Numbered from the stretch's first letter, positions 9,478 through 18,088 are shown. The stretch is 64,000 nt of DNA from Saprospiraceae bacterium (GCA_020630955.1 JAHDIE010000003.1:121663-185662); one strand, 5' to 3'. The notes: a model not told the origin generated them from the sequence alone. Program-made: numbers and translations.

Positions 9478-11805
9478 TTAGTGGATTTCCGAAACATAAT
9501 TTTCAGTAGTATAATCAGCATCATTTTGTATTTTAGCTTTGACACTGTATTCAGCCAAAAGGGAGCTTATTAAATCTTTACCAATCCAATAGTAATCCTT
9601 TGACCATATGTTTTTGAATTTGATATTGTTTCTTTTCATCAATTCGATGAATTCCAGTTGATCTATTTTGTCGGTTCTTTTAAGGTCAAACAATCCATCT
9701 TGAATGAGAAAGTTAATTTCTTTATTTTCTTGAACCAATATATCTTGTAGTATTTCATTTGGATTATCCCCCAGATTAACTTCCTTTAGGTCTGATATGA
9801 TTCTTTCAAGAAGCCCATTTTTTGCTTGAGTCCAATACGATAAAAAGACGCCATTTTTATTTTGATAAACTTTATGAGGTAAACCAAATTTGACAATCTC
9901 TTTACTGAAAATTCTTGCATTCTCTAAGACTTTAATTTCTTGCTTTGAAGGAAGATAATATCCTTCTGCAGTTAAGGTGAAATCTGTTTGTTTGTAAGCG
10001 TGATTGGAAATAGATTGAATTGCAATAAATTTCTTGCCAGGTGCAATCTTATTATTTCCAATGAGCTCGATGATGTCGCCACCCTCTATTGCAATAATAT
10101 AATCCCAGTTACTTAAAAGATTATCGTTGTTTACCAATCTTTTCTCCTCTATTAAAGTGATTGGGAAATAACTGGAGATAAGTTTACCCCAACTCGCCAA
10201 AGCAATCTCCACATTGATTCTATTGATTTGACCATGCAACATTTTCCGAAGTTCCGTTTGGGCATCTTCATAAGTTTTGTCCGCCCATATTTTTTGTTGT
10301 CTCCAATAATTTTGAATATAATCCAAACTTATAGTTTGCTCTTCGAGAGCATGTCCTAGGTATGATTCATAATCAAATGCCTCAACAAAATGATGACTGA
10401 AATTTTTGTTGAGAATTTTCATTAAATACCATGATTCAAAAATATCACACCATTCTTCTGAATCTGTTTGAATTAGCGGATTGATGATTTGTTGAAGTGC
10501 CTCAGAGTTTTCCTTGTCCGTATTTGCATCAATTGACCACATAACAAAATCATTATTATTGATTATGAAGTTTATGGACTTTTGTATTTGGAATATGGTG
10601 TCATTTACATCTTGAATGATATCGTCATGATGTTTCTTGGTAATCTTAAATGATTGGATCAACCACTCTTTGGAGTTTATGCCAAAATACAGATTCTTGA
10701 GTTCTGAAACTTGAGCATCAATATTGAAAAGAATTGAATCTTCATCATTGTTTTTGTAAATAAAAATATCTTCTAATTGATTCTTTATGCCTGCAATATC
10801 AATTGATTGATAGTTTGACATATTCAAGGTGTTGATATTTGTATGCTCTTTAATTAAGCCTATTTGGGTCTTAATGCTTTCTTCTGTGTCATGAATTTCT
10901 TTTTCTAGCGGATCTTTTTCGAATCCTAACAAACCAGTTTTGAGTGGATTTATTTTTTGTTTATTTTTTAAATATTTGATCAATGATTTTAATCGATATA
11001 ATTCGTTACAAGCTTGTTTTACTTGATTAAAAACAATAGAAGAGTCGGCTTTTGCCATGGTTCTTTCCCGTTCTGCTAAGTCTTTTATATCAAGTTGAAC
11101 TTCTTTAAGTTTGTCCATTAAAGTGTATAAATATTCTATACTTTGATCAAGCTCCTTTTCTTCATTAATGCCTTTATAAAAATTTGCCTTGAAAGGATCA
11201 AGTTCTTTTAAACTGGTATAATGGAGTCTGAAGTTGTTGACCTTATGCTGAAGGTCTTTTCTTAATTCCATTAGCTCATCTAATGACCATTTGAATTTTG
11301 ATTCATCTACTTTTTGGTCTAAAATACTCGTCCACCCATCTCTATTCAGCATGGCCTTATAATCAACCAATGCCTGCCAGTGTAGATCTTCTATAACTTC
11401 TTTGTTCAATGAATCATAGGCATGAAGCAATGAACTTTTGTAATTATCAGTTAAAGATTGAGTATGTTTTAGAAAATTTAGGTCTATAGATTTTGCTTTA
11501 TGATCTCTTAATATTCTTGCAAAATTGAGATCTCCAGCTTTCAGAATACCATTATTGTGACTTGTTATTAAGCAAAGATTTGAAAGTCCCAGATGATTTA
11601 AATCTTCTTTTATTAGTGATTGGCATTGGCTGTCATTGGTTACGACGGCTACTTTTTTCCCTTTCAATAGACCATCTAATAGAAGGGATTGAAGTAATTC
11701 AAGACTTTGGGATTGTTTGTTGAAGCTAATGCTCGCTCTTGAATAATTGTTCAATTCCTTAAGCAAATTCTTAACCTCTGGGTGTGAGATCCTTAATTCG
11801 TTCAT
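9478..11805 (-). CDS. UPF1-like SF1 helicase/nuclease pseudoenzyme with large coiled-coil insert
   Basis: The 775-residue protein has the architecture of long bacterial UPF1-like (AAA_11/AAA_12) helicases with a C-terminal MTES_1575-type nuclease domain, but the catalytic motifs are degraded. Residues 45-74 (GLLKGKKVAVVTNDSQCQ, then LGL) match the strand after Walker A, yet the P-loop position reads FNKQSQS (28-34) with Gln for Lys. Near 565-575, WDYIIAIEGGD replaces the usual FDLVIFDEASQ. The GDxxQLPP motif is replaced by IQSISNHA. The middle (about 150-500) is coiled-coil-rich. Near 732, IWSKDYYW matches the IWSTDWW end of the nuclease domain, whose acidic core is also changed (LIQDG). The frame is intact and long, so the protein is probably kept for a non-catalytic role. 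Confidence 0.72.
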   Translation of the reverse strand: MNELRISHPEVKNLLKELNNYSRASISFNKQSQSLELLQSLLLDGLLKGKKVAVVTNDSQCQSLIKEDLNHLGLSNLCLITSHNNGILKAGDLNFARILRDHKAKSIDLNFLKHTQSLTDNYKSSLLHAYDSLNKEVIEDLHWQALVDYKAMLNRDGWTSILDQKVDESKFKWSLDELMELRKDLQHKVNNFRLHYTSLKELDPFKANFYKGINEEKELDQSIEYLYTLMDKLKEVQLDIKDLAERERTMAKADSSIVFNQVKQACNELYRLKSLIKYLKNKQKINPLKTGLLGFEKDPLEKEIHDTEESIKTQIGLIKEHTNINTLNMSNYQSIDIAGIKNQLEDIFIYKNNDEDSILFNIDAQVSELKNLYFGINSKEWLIQSFKITKKHHDDIIQDVNDTIFQIQKSINFIINNNDFVMWSIDANTDKENSEALQQIINPLIQTDSEEWCDIFESWYLMKILNKNFSHHFVEAFDYESYLGHALEEQTISLDYIQNYWRQQKIWADKTYEDAQTELRKMLHGQINRINVEIALASWGKLISSYFPITLIEEKRLVNNDNLLSNWDYIIAIEGGDIIELIGNNKIAPGKKFIAIQSISNHAYKQTDFTLTAEGYYLPSKQEIKVLENARIFSKEIVKFGLPHKVYQNKNGVFLSYWTQAKNGLLERIISDLKEVNLGDNPNEILQDILVQENKEINFLIQDGLFDLKRTDKIDQLEFIELMKRNNIKFKNIWSKDYYWIGKDLISSLLAEYSVKAKIQNDADYTTENYVSEIH

Positions 11806-11824
11806 TTGTGTAGTTTCTTAACTA

Positions 11825-11832
11825 CAAATATA
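11825..11832 (-). promoter_or_regulatory. Candidate -7 box for the helicase-like operon
   Basis: On the minus strand this reads TATATTTG (TAnnTTTG), about 20 nt upstream of the ATG at 11805. No clear TTG lies at the -33 position, so support is partial. Confidence 0.28.
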
Positions 11833-11888
11833 GAAAATATTTTAATATGTAGTATGCTGTTTGATAGTAGAGTAGCTAGCAATAAATG

Positions 11889-11922
11889 AAAAAGCACTTC
11901 AAGATAGGTTGAAGTGCTTTTT
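11889..11922. terminator. Bidirectional intrinsic terminator
   Basis: AAAAAGCACTTCAA (11889-11902) and TTGAAGTGCTTTTT (11909-11922) form a perfect 14-bp inverted repeat around GATAGG. It lies 26 bp past the stop of the MORN-repeat lipoprotein gene and gives T-runs on both strands. Confidence 0.85.
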
Positions 11923-11947
11923 GTTGGTTAAGTAGGAGATAGAAAGC

Positions 11948-12541
11948 TTATTTAACCATGCCTCCTGATACCTTTTCTCCATTTTTATAAATATATTCTA
12001 AGGTAATGTTTCCTTCGTCATCAAAATATTTTAAGGAACCATCTTGAACTCCATCTTTAAATTCGATCTGTTTCAATAATTTACCTTTCTGGTTATATTC
12101 TTCATAAGTTCCTTCAATTTTACCTTTGACATAAGGTGTAGACTTTTCTATTCTTCCAAATTTATAACTTGCAACATGACCATCATAGATGCCTGCCTTG
12201 TATTCTGATTTGGCTTCAATCTGACCTCTATTATTAAATGTAAGCGTTGGACCATTAAGTTGACCATCGACCCAGGTGGTTAAGGTTTGGATTCTACCAT
12301 TATCTTCATGAAAAGTCATCCAAGAACCATTCTTTTTTCCATTGACAGTATATCCTGATTCAACCAATCGACCATCTCCAACAGTTTTATAAACATAGAC
12401 AGCATTTGATCCCGCCATTTGTTCTTCGTTAAAACCTGCTAGGTTTGCATCAGTTGATGGAGTAGGGGCTACTGTCGCACTGCCACCTCCACCACATGAA
12501 TAAAGTGCAACAATTGAAAAAATCAGTAAGAAATATCTCAT
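11948..12541 (-). CDS. MORN-repeat lipoprotein
   Basis: The 197-residue protein starts with a lipoprotein signal (IVALYSC, Cys 16) and a Gly/Thr/Pro linker. Five or six MORN-type units follow, each with the pattern G-x-x-x-G-x-(W/Y/L)-x-x-(Y/F): NGKKNGSWMTFHEDNG, DGQLNGPTLTFNNRG, AGIYDGHVASYKFG, KGKIEGTYEEYNQKG and DGVQDGSLKYFDDEG. MORN proteins form elongated beta-hairpin sheets, and similar Bacteroidota proteins are often annotated as YwqK antitoxin-like, though no toxin is adjacent here. It is probably monocistronic with its own terminator, and its role is unknown. Confidence 0.82.
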   Translation of the reverse strand: MRYFLLIFSIVALYSCGGGGSATVAPTPSTDANLAGFNEEQMAGSNAVYVYKTVGDGRLVESGYTVNGKKNGSWMTFHEDNGRIQTLTTWVDGQLNGPTLTFNNRGQIEAKSEYKAGIYDGHVASYKFGRIEKSTPYVKGKIEGTYEEYNQKGKLLKQIEFKDGVQDGSLKYFDDEGNITLEYIYKNGEKVSGGMVK

Positions 12542-12599
12542 AGCTATATTAATTTTATTTAATATTACGAAATTATGATATATAAGTTATTAACCAAAA

Positions 12600-14216
12600 A
12601 TGTTAATGAAGAATAAAGAAATTGCGGCTAAATTTAATCTGCTCGCTAAGTTGATGGAATTGAATGGAGAGAACCAATTTAAAACTCGATCATACAGCAG
12701 TGCTTATAACATATTGAGAAAATATCCGGAACCGTTGCAGAATTTGTCTAGTGATCAAATCGCAGAAATTCCAGGTGTTGGGAAGGCAATCCAAGAAAAA
12801 ATAATGGAGTTAAAAAGCTCAGGGCAAATGTCTTTATTGCAAAAATATTTAGATGTTACACCTTCTGGCATTGTTGAAATGTTAATGATCAAAGGCTTAG
12901 GCCCTAAAAAAGTGGATAAACTTTGGAAGGAATTGGAAATTGAATCACCTGGCGAATTGCTCTACGCTTGTAATGAAAATCGCTTGGTTGATCTTAAGGG
13001 TTTTGGCCAAAAAACACAGGCTTCAATAAAAGAGCAAATTGAATATCATTTAAGTTCTAGAGATAAATTTCACTACGCTAGTTTAGAAAAATCTGCTCAA
13101 AGTCTTTTGCTTGAACTTCAAGAACAATTTCCTAATGAATTAATAGCTTTAACAGGAGAGATGGCGAGACGATGTCAAATCGTAAGCCAGATAGAGATCC
13201 TGACCACAATAAATGAGCAAGTATTTGAGGCTTATCTAAATGAAGAAGGAGAGCATGAATACGAATCTTATCCAGTATTTTTTATAGAAACAGATCATGA
13301 AAGTTTTTATCAAATACTACTCGAAACAAGTAGTGATGAAAAATATTATGCGCACTTTCAATTTGAAGGGGTCGAAGGTGAAAGCGAGGAAGATATTTAT
13401 GAAAATTTAGAAATAGATTTTCACCCAGCATTTCTTCGAGAAAAGGAAAATATTGATTGGTTACAAAGAAAACCATTTGACGAAAGTCAAATTATCGAAA
13501 ACAATGATATTCGAGGAGTTGTGCACAATCATAGCACCTACAGTGATGGCGTCAATACCTTAGAAGAAATGGCGAAGCAAACAGAATTACTTGGCTATGA
13601 TTATTTGGTGATGACGGATCATTCAAAATCAGCTTTTTATGCAAATGGCTTGTCTGAAGATCGATTGCTTGATCAAATAGAAGAAATTTCCGAATTAAAC
13701 CAAAAATCGAACATCAGGATTTTTTCAGGAATAGAATCAGATATTCTTTATAATGGTGATCTCGATTATGAGGCAGAAATGTTAGAGAAACTTGATGTAG
13801 TGATTGCTTCTGTCCATTCCGTTCTAAAGATGGATGAAGAAAAAGCAACCACCAGATTGATTAAGGCTATAGAAAACCCATATACACGCATACTAGGTCA
13901 TCCAACAGGTCGTTTATTGTTATCAAGAAAAGGGTATCCGGTGAATTTTGTGAAAGTAATAGATGCCTGCGCTGCTAATCAAGTTGTTATTGAGATGAAT
14001 GCCAATCCATATAGATTGGATATGGACTGGAGGTATATTCAACATGCAATGGATAAAGGAGTAATGATAAGTATAAACCCTGATGCTCATAGCATTGCAG
14101 GAATAGAAGATATTCATTATGGTGTCCTAGCAGCCAGTAAGGGTGGTTTGACCAAGGAAATGTGCCTCAATGCCCTGAGTTTAAAGGATTTTGAGGCATG
14201 GTTGTCCGAAAAATGA
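12600..14216 (+). CDS. polX: PolX-family HhH/PHP protein with lost polymerase residues
   Basis: The 538-residue protein has the bacterial PolX layout: an HhH-rich N-terminus (EIPGVGKAIQEKI, IKGLGPKKVDKLW, LKGFGQKTQASI), a nucleotidyltransferase palm-like region, and a C-terminal PHP domain. In the palm, the usual GSxRR is GEMARR (about 187-192), the paired Asp motif GDxD is SQIE, and the third-Asp strand reads PVFFIE rather than VDL. All three catalytic carboxylates appear lost or changed. The PHP metal ligands are intact: VHNHSTYSDG (about 308), MTDHSKS, GIESDI, ASVHS, LGHPTGR, EMNANPYRLD and NPDAHS. The inferred role is a PHP 3'-5' exonuclease/phosphodiesterase in base excision repair rather than a polymerase. 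Confidence 0.88.
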   Translation: MLMKNKEIAAKFNLLAKLMELNGENQFKTRSYSSAYNILRKYPEPLQNLSSDQIAEIPGVGKAIQEKIMELKSSGQMSLLQKYLDVTPSGIVEMLMIKGLGPKKVDKLWKELEIESPGELLYACNENRLVDLKGFGQKTQASIKEQIEYHLSSRDKFHYASLEKSAQSLLLELQEQFPNELIALTGEMARRCQIVSQIEILTTINEQVFEAYLNEEGEHEYESYPVFFIETDHESFYQILLETSSDEKYYAHFQFEGVEGESEEDIYENLEIDFHPAFLREKENIDWLQRKPFDESQIIENNDIRGVVHNHSTYSDGVNTLEEMAKQTELLGYDYLVMTDHSKSAFYANGLSEDRLLDQIEEISELNQKSNIRIFSGIESDILYNGDLDYEAEMLEKLDVVIASVHSVLKMDEEKATTRLIKAIENPYTRILGHPTGRLLLSRKGYPVNFVKVIDACAANQVVIEMNANPYRLDMDWRYIQHAMDKGVMISINPDAHSIAGIEDIHYGVLAASKGGLTKEMCLNALSLKDFEAWLSEK

Positions 14217-14246
14217 GGATTTTGCTAAGTAAATGCCTTATAAATG

Positions 14247-14320
14247 GGTTGTTAATCGGTTGTTAACTGAGCATTATAACATGCTTTTAAACAAATTCGG
14301 CAATACATTTGTATTGTTAA
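14247..14320 (+). promoter_or_regulatory. TTGTTAA repeats and a -7 box upstream of the DUF1573 gene
   Basis: GGTTGTTAA occurs twice in direct orientation (14247-14255 and 14258-14266, 11-bp period), and TTGTTAAC occurs again at 14314-14321. Between them, TACATTTG (14304-14311) fits TAnnTTTG, about 48 nt before the ATG at 14359. No TTG lies at the expected -33 distance. The repeats could be an operator, or chance in AT-rich DNA. Confidence 0.28.
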
Positions 14321-14358
14321 CTATAAAGAACACATTTTTTAATTCAATAATCACATTA

Positions 14359-14898
14359 ATGAAAAATTTTAAATTATTAAGCTTGGTATTTGCCCTTGCA
14401 ACAATGTCTTTGGTTTCTTGTAAAAATGAAGGAACTGTCAATACAGCGGAAGCGGCTGTTGAAGATGTAAGAAGCGTACCTACTGCAGCTACAACAACTC
14501 CAAATCCAGCAACCAATGCAGCAGCTTCAAATGAGCCTGCAGTTCCGGCTGGACCGCTTACAACATTGGAATTTACTGAGTCAACATATGATTTTGGTGA
14601 AGTAATGGAAGGTGAGAAAGTTAATCACAAGTATACTTTCAAAAATACTGGTTCTGAGCCATTAATCATTAGCAACGCTAAAGGGTCGTGTGGATGTACA
14701 GTTCCAAACTGGCCAAGAAACCCAATCGCTCCAGGAGAGTCTGGTGAGATTGATGTAACTTTTGATTCGAAAGGAAAAGGAAAAGTTGGTGGAAATCTTC
14801 AGTCAAAGAGAGTAACAATTACTGCTAACACTGATCCAGCAAACAACTACCTTACAATCAAAGGAAAAGTAAATAAAACTGAAGAAGCTGCTCAATAA
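14359..14898 (+). CDS. DUF1573 lipoprotein
   Basis: The open frame extends upstream to 14233, but the ATG at 14359 starts a clear lipoprotein signal (MKNFKLLSLVFALATMSLVSC), so 179 residues are expected. After an Ala/Thr/Pro-rich linker, the DUF1573 domain reads TYDFGEVMEGEKVNHKYTF, ISNAKGSCGCTVPNW, IAPGESGEIDVTF and VTITANTDP. This is an Ig-like/ASPM-SPD-2-Hydin-related fold common in Bacteroidota cell-envelope proteins. The GSCGCT motif is the family hallmark. Its function is unknown. A strong terminator follows, so it is monocistronic. Confidence 0.87.
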   Translation: MKNFKLLSLVFALATMSLVSCKNEGTVNTAEAAVEDVRSVPTAATTTPNPATNAAASNEPAVPAGPLTTLEFTESTYDFGEVMEGEKVNHKYTFKNTGSEPLIISNAKGSCGCTVPNWPRNPIAPGESGEIDVTFDSKGKGKVGGNLQSKRVTITANTDPANNYLTIKGKVNKTEEAAQ

Positions 14899-14920
14899 GA
14901 TCAGCCCTTTGGAATGAATT

Positions 14921-14956
14921 AAAAAAGCCTGCAACATTATAGTTGTGGGCTTTTTT
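14921..14956 (+). terminator. Intrinsic terminator after the DUF1573 gene
   Basis: AAAAAAGCCTGCAAC (14921-14935) pairs with GTTGTGGGCTTTTTT (14942-14956) across a 6-nt loop, with one mismatched or wobble position. The T-tract closes the arm. It lies 22 bp after the stop at 14898. Confidence 0.82.
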
Positions 14957-15012
14957 GCATCAATATTCAAGGTATTTATTCAGCACTTCTGTAAACCTAT
15001 CTTTGATTGAAT

Positions 15013-15030
15013 ATGTTACATTTGTAACAT
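15013..15030. promoter_or_regulatory. Perfect 18-bp palindrome overlapping the ubiA-like start codon
   Basis: ATGTTACA-TT-TGTAACAT has perfect 8-bp arms. Its right arm includes the AT of the start codon at 15029, and the centre contains TACATTTG (TAnnTTTG, 15017-15024). It may be a dimeric repressor site lying on the promoter and start codon, or a -7 box giving a nearly leaderless mRNA. Confidence 0.42.
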
Positions 15031-15892
15031 GAAAGATTATTTCAAGCTGGTGAAATTCAGTCATACCATTTTTGCATTGCCCTTTGCGATGGTGGGATTT
15101 TTTTTAGCGGTGCTTGATCTTGGATCTATAGATTATAAGATCTTAGTCCTGGTCACATTGTGTATGGTTTTTGCCAGAAATGCAGCGATGTCTTTTAATA
15201 GATGGGCTGATAGGGAAATCGACGCGGAAAATCCAAGAACCTTAACCAGAGAATTGCCTTCTGGAACCTTAAAAGCCCATAATGTCCTTCTTTTTGCCGC
15301 GCTAAATTCCTTTTTGTTTGTCCTAACCACATACTTTATTAATCCACTTTGTTTTTATTTAAGCCCTATCGCTTTATTGATCATCTTAGGATATTCTTAT
15401 GCCAAGCGATTTACTTCATTGGCTCATTTTGTTTTAGGGGTAGGTTTGTCATTGGCTCCAATTGGCGCATATTTAGCTGTGACAGGAGAGTTTTCTAATA
15501 TACCAATACTATTTGGTTTTGTTGTTTTAACTTGGGTAGCAGGCTTTGATATAATTTATTCATTGCAAGATGAACGTGTTGATCTTGATTTGGGCCTTTT
15601 TTCTATTCCTAGTAGATTGGGAGGGAAGGGTGCATTAAACTTGTCTATGATTGTGCACTTTGTTTGTGTTTGTCTATTATTGATGGCGGCTTATCTCTGC
15701 ACAGTACGATATCAGGAATTGAGATTTATTTTTGCATTTGGAACATTAATGTTTTTAGTCTTAATTTTTTACCAGCATACATTGGTAAAGCACAATGATT
15801 TATCTAAAATTGATTTGGCATTTTTTAAAACGAATGGAATGGCAAGTTTAGGATTCGGGCTTTGTTTTATTATCGATGCGATGTTATTTTGA
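15029..15892 (+). CDS. mqnP: UbiA-family prenyltransferase, probable MqnP
   Basis: The 287-residue integral membrane protein has about eight hydrophobic helices and the two Asp-rich UbiA motifs: NRWADREID (first, near residue 53-61) and the second, YSLQDERVDLD. The first residues LVKFSHTIFALPFA are typical of the UbiA-like/MqnP group. The enzyme attaches a polyprenyl tail to an aromatic acid. Because this window also encodes MqnE (37825), and ubiquinone is not expected in Bacteroidota, the menaquinone futalosine route is the best role. Substrate assignment rests on that context. It converges with rdgB, sharing 9 bp. Confidence 0.82.
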   Translation: MKDYFKLVKFSHTIFALPFAMVGFFLAVLDLGSIDYKILVLVTLCMVFARNAAMSFNRWADREIDAENPRTLTRELPSGTLKAHNVLLFAALNSFLFVLTTYFINPLCFYLSPIALLIILGYSYAKRFTSLAHFVLGVGLSLAPIGAYLAVTGEFSNIPILFGFVVLTWVAGFDIIYSLQDERVDLDLGLFSIPSRLGGKGALNLSMIVHFVCVCLLLMAAYLCTVRYQELRFIFAFGTLMFLVLIFYQHTLVKHNDLSKIDLAFFKTNGMASLGFGLCFIIDAMLF

Positions 15893-16474
15893 ATATTTTG
15901 TCAATAAGAATTGAATCATCTTTTCAAAAGCTTTCTTTCGATGACTCATACCATATTTAACCTCAACAGGAAGCTGAGCTGAACTGTAATGGAAACCTTC
16001 TGGTATAAAAATAGGATCATAGCCAAATCCATTTTTGCCTCTTTTTTCATATCCAATCAATCCTTTCATTGTTCCTTCAAATTGATGTTCTTGACCATCA
16101 AGGATAAGCGATAATACTGCTCGAAATTGAGCATTTCTGTTACTTTCTCCTTTCAGTTTGTTCAAGACCAAATCCATATTGTCATTGGCATTTTTTTGAG
16201 GTCCAGCATACCTTGCAGTATATACGCCTGGTGCATTATTTAAGGCCTCTATTTCAAGACCAGAGTCTTCAGAAAATACATTTTTATTAAGTTTTTCATA
16301 AAGGTATAGACTTTTCTGTCTTGCATTTCCAGATAAGGTATTTTGCGTTTCCGGAATATCTTCTGAAATCCCAAGTTCAGACATGGGTTTGATTATAATA
16401 TTACTGCTAGGAGGGATCATGGTTGCAATGGCTGCTACCTTGTGTAAATTGCTTGTTGCAAAAATTATTTCCAC
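15884..16474 (-). CDS. rdgB: dITP/XTP pyrophosphatase (RdgB/HAM1 family)
   Basis: The enzyme hydrolyses dITP, ITP and XTP to the monophosphate plus pyrophosphate, keeping deaminated purines out of DNA. The 196-residue protein has FATSNLHKVAAI at the N-terminus, FSEDSGLEIEALNNAPGVYTARYAG, EGTMKGLIG, GKNGFGYDPIFIPEG and a C-terminal SHRKKAFEKM, all family signatures. The start is GTG at 16474, overlapping the TAG stop of the upstream gene (TAGTG), so the two are translationally coupled. Confidence 0.94.
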   Translation of the reverse strand: MEIIFATSNLHKVAAIATMIPPSSNIIIKPMSELGISEDIPETQNTLSGNARQKSLYLYEKLNKNVFSEDSGLEIEALNNAPGVYTARYAGPQKNANDNMDLVLNKLKGESNRNAQFRAVLSLILDGQEHQFEGTMKGLIGYEKRGKNGFGYDPIFIPEGFHYSSAQLPVEVKYGMSHRKKAFEKMIQFLLTKYSK

Positions 16475-16890
16475 TATTTAAATATTTTTTTGAGGTATCC
16501 CCAAAGTTGTTTTTTCAATTCTTGATTTGATGATAACTGATCTAATCCATAGCTAAGGTGCAAGACATAATTTTCTGAAACCTTTGGTTGATGAGGTTGA
16601 ATTTCACTTTGTATTCCCAATTGACTTTGGTTAAGCCCAAATACAAAGAAATGTTTTGAAATGGATTCTCTGTATAATTCATTTAAGGTTAAACGGCCAG
16701 AAGAATCGAGCATTTCGATAATGCGTATGTCAGTATTTACATTTAGGCCTACTGCGGCAATGATTTTGTGAAGTAGCTCGTGATGGTCTTCATAATGTTC
16801 TTTTAAAACAATGAAGGCTATTTGGCGCTTATTTTCTCCATGTGTTTTAGTATTCGACTTTTCATCAATTTTGTAAAGACTTGTTTTCAT
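16474..16890 (-). CDS. Unknown cytoplasmic protein upstream of rdgB
   Basis: The 138-residue protein has no signal peptide, membrane segment or motif that I recognise. It shows alternating strand and helix character (RQIAFIVLKEHYEDHHELLHKII), a segment KHFFVFGLNQSQLGIQ and a basic C-terminal helix ending LWGYLKKIFK. Its stop overlaps the rdgB start, indicating translational coupling and possibly a linked role in nucleotide or DNA metabolism. That link is inferred from position only. Confidence 0.72.
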   Translation of the reverse strand: MKTSLYKIDEKSNTKTHGENKRQIAFIVLKEHYEDHHELLHKIIAAVGLNVNTDIRIIEMLDSSGRLTLNELYRESISKHFFVFGLNQSQLGIQSEIQPHQPKVSENYVLHLSYGLDQLSSNQELKKQLWGYLKKIFK

Positions 16891-17011
16891 TGCAATATTT
16901 AGAATATAATATCGTATTTATATAAATAAAAGTATAAAATATGGAAATACCATACAGTATGATGATGCATTTATTTCCAAATTTTCCTAACTTTACACAA
17001 AACTATGCTGA

Positions 17012-18088
17012 ATGTCTGAATCTAAAATTAACATTTCCAAAACTGAATCTTCGCGTTTATCTGAAATAGATTTTGATAATCTACCTTTCGGTAAATTTTT
17101 CTCCGATCATATGTTTCAAGCAGATTATGAGGATGGAGAATGGAAGGATTTTCGAATTGCTCCTTTAGAAAACTTGAGCATCCATCCTGGAAATCTTGCC
17201 TGGCACTATGGGCAATCCATTTTCGAAGGGATGAAGGCCTCAAAGTCTAAAGATGGAATCCCTATGTTATTTCGACCAGAAGAACATATTTATCGTCTCA
17301 ATGCATCTGCAAGAAGAATGTGTATGCCTGAATTTCCAGAGGAGATGTTTATTGAAGCGGTACATACCTTAGTTGAAATGGAGCAAGGATGGATTCCTCC
17401 TCAAGAAGGAGCAGCTTTGTATTTGAGACCATTGATGATTGCCATGGATGAAGCTTTGGGGGTAAGGCCATCTGCCAAGTATAAGTTTATGATTATGACC
17501 TTACCAGTTGGTCCGTATTATGCACAACCGGTAAGTTTATTGGCAGAAGAAACTTATATAAGAGCAGCAAAAGGAGGAGTCGGTGAGGCTAAAACTGCCG
17601 GAAACTATGCTGGTTCTCTTTATCCAGCAAGGCTTGCTAAGGAAGCTGGATATGATCAGATTATGTGGTTAGATGCAAAAGAATTTAAATATATTCAAGA
17701 GGTAGGAACCATGAATATATTCTTTGTAATTGGAGACAAAATCATAACTCCAGAGACAACAGGAACAATATTAAAAGGTATTACAAGAAATACCGCCATA
17801 GAGATTTTGAATTTTAATGGTTATCAAGTAGAAGAAAGACCAATTAGTATAGATGAAGTTGTGAAGGCTCACAATGAAGGCTTGTTAAAGGAGGTCTTTG
17901 GAACTGGAACCGCTGCAGTTATTGCTAAAGTTTCTAAAATTGCATATCGAGGTAATGACATGGTCTTAAGCGGTGGTTCAGAAATTGGAGATATGATCAA
18001 GAAAACCATAAATGGTCTTAGGTTAGGGACCGAAATTGATCATTGGAATTGGACAGTCGCAGCAAAAGGAAGTCAGGTAATTGTTTAG
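17012..18088 (+). CDS. ilvE: Branched-chain amino acid aminotransferase
   Basis: A PLP-dependent class IV transaminase interconverting Leu, Ile and Val with their 2-oxo acids. The 358-residue length and layout are those of the eukaryote-like BCAT group: HYGQSIFEGMKA, FRPEEHIYRLNASARRM, YLRPLMIA, GGVGEAKTAGNYAGSL (Schiff-base Lys in EAKTAGNYA), EVGTMNIFF and EVFGTGTAAVI. It is plus-strand and monocistronic, ending at a strong terminator at 18117. It shares the 2-oxoisovalerate node with panB in this window. Confidence 0.95.
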   Translation: MSESKINISKTESSRLSEIDFDNLPFGKFFSDHMFQADYEDGEWKDFRIAPLENLSIHPGNLAWHYGQSIFEGMKASKSKDGIPMLFRPEEHIYRLNASARRMCMPEFPEEMFIEAVHTLVEMEQGWIPPQEGAALYLRPLMIAMDEALGVRPSAKYKFMIMTLPVGPYYAQPVSLLAEETYIRAAKGGVGEAKTAGNYAGSLYPARLAKEAGYDQIMWLDAKEFKYIQEVGTMNIFFVIGDKIITPETTGTILKGITRNTAIEILNFNGYQVEERPISIDEVVKAHNEGLLKEVFGTGTAAVIAKVSKIAYRGNDMVLSGGSEIGDMIKKTINGLRLGTEIDHWNWTVAAKGSQVIV

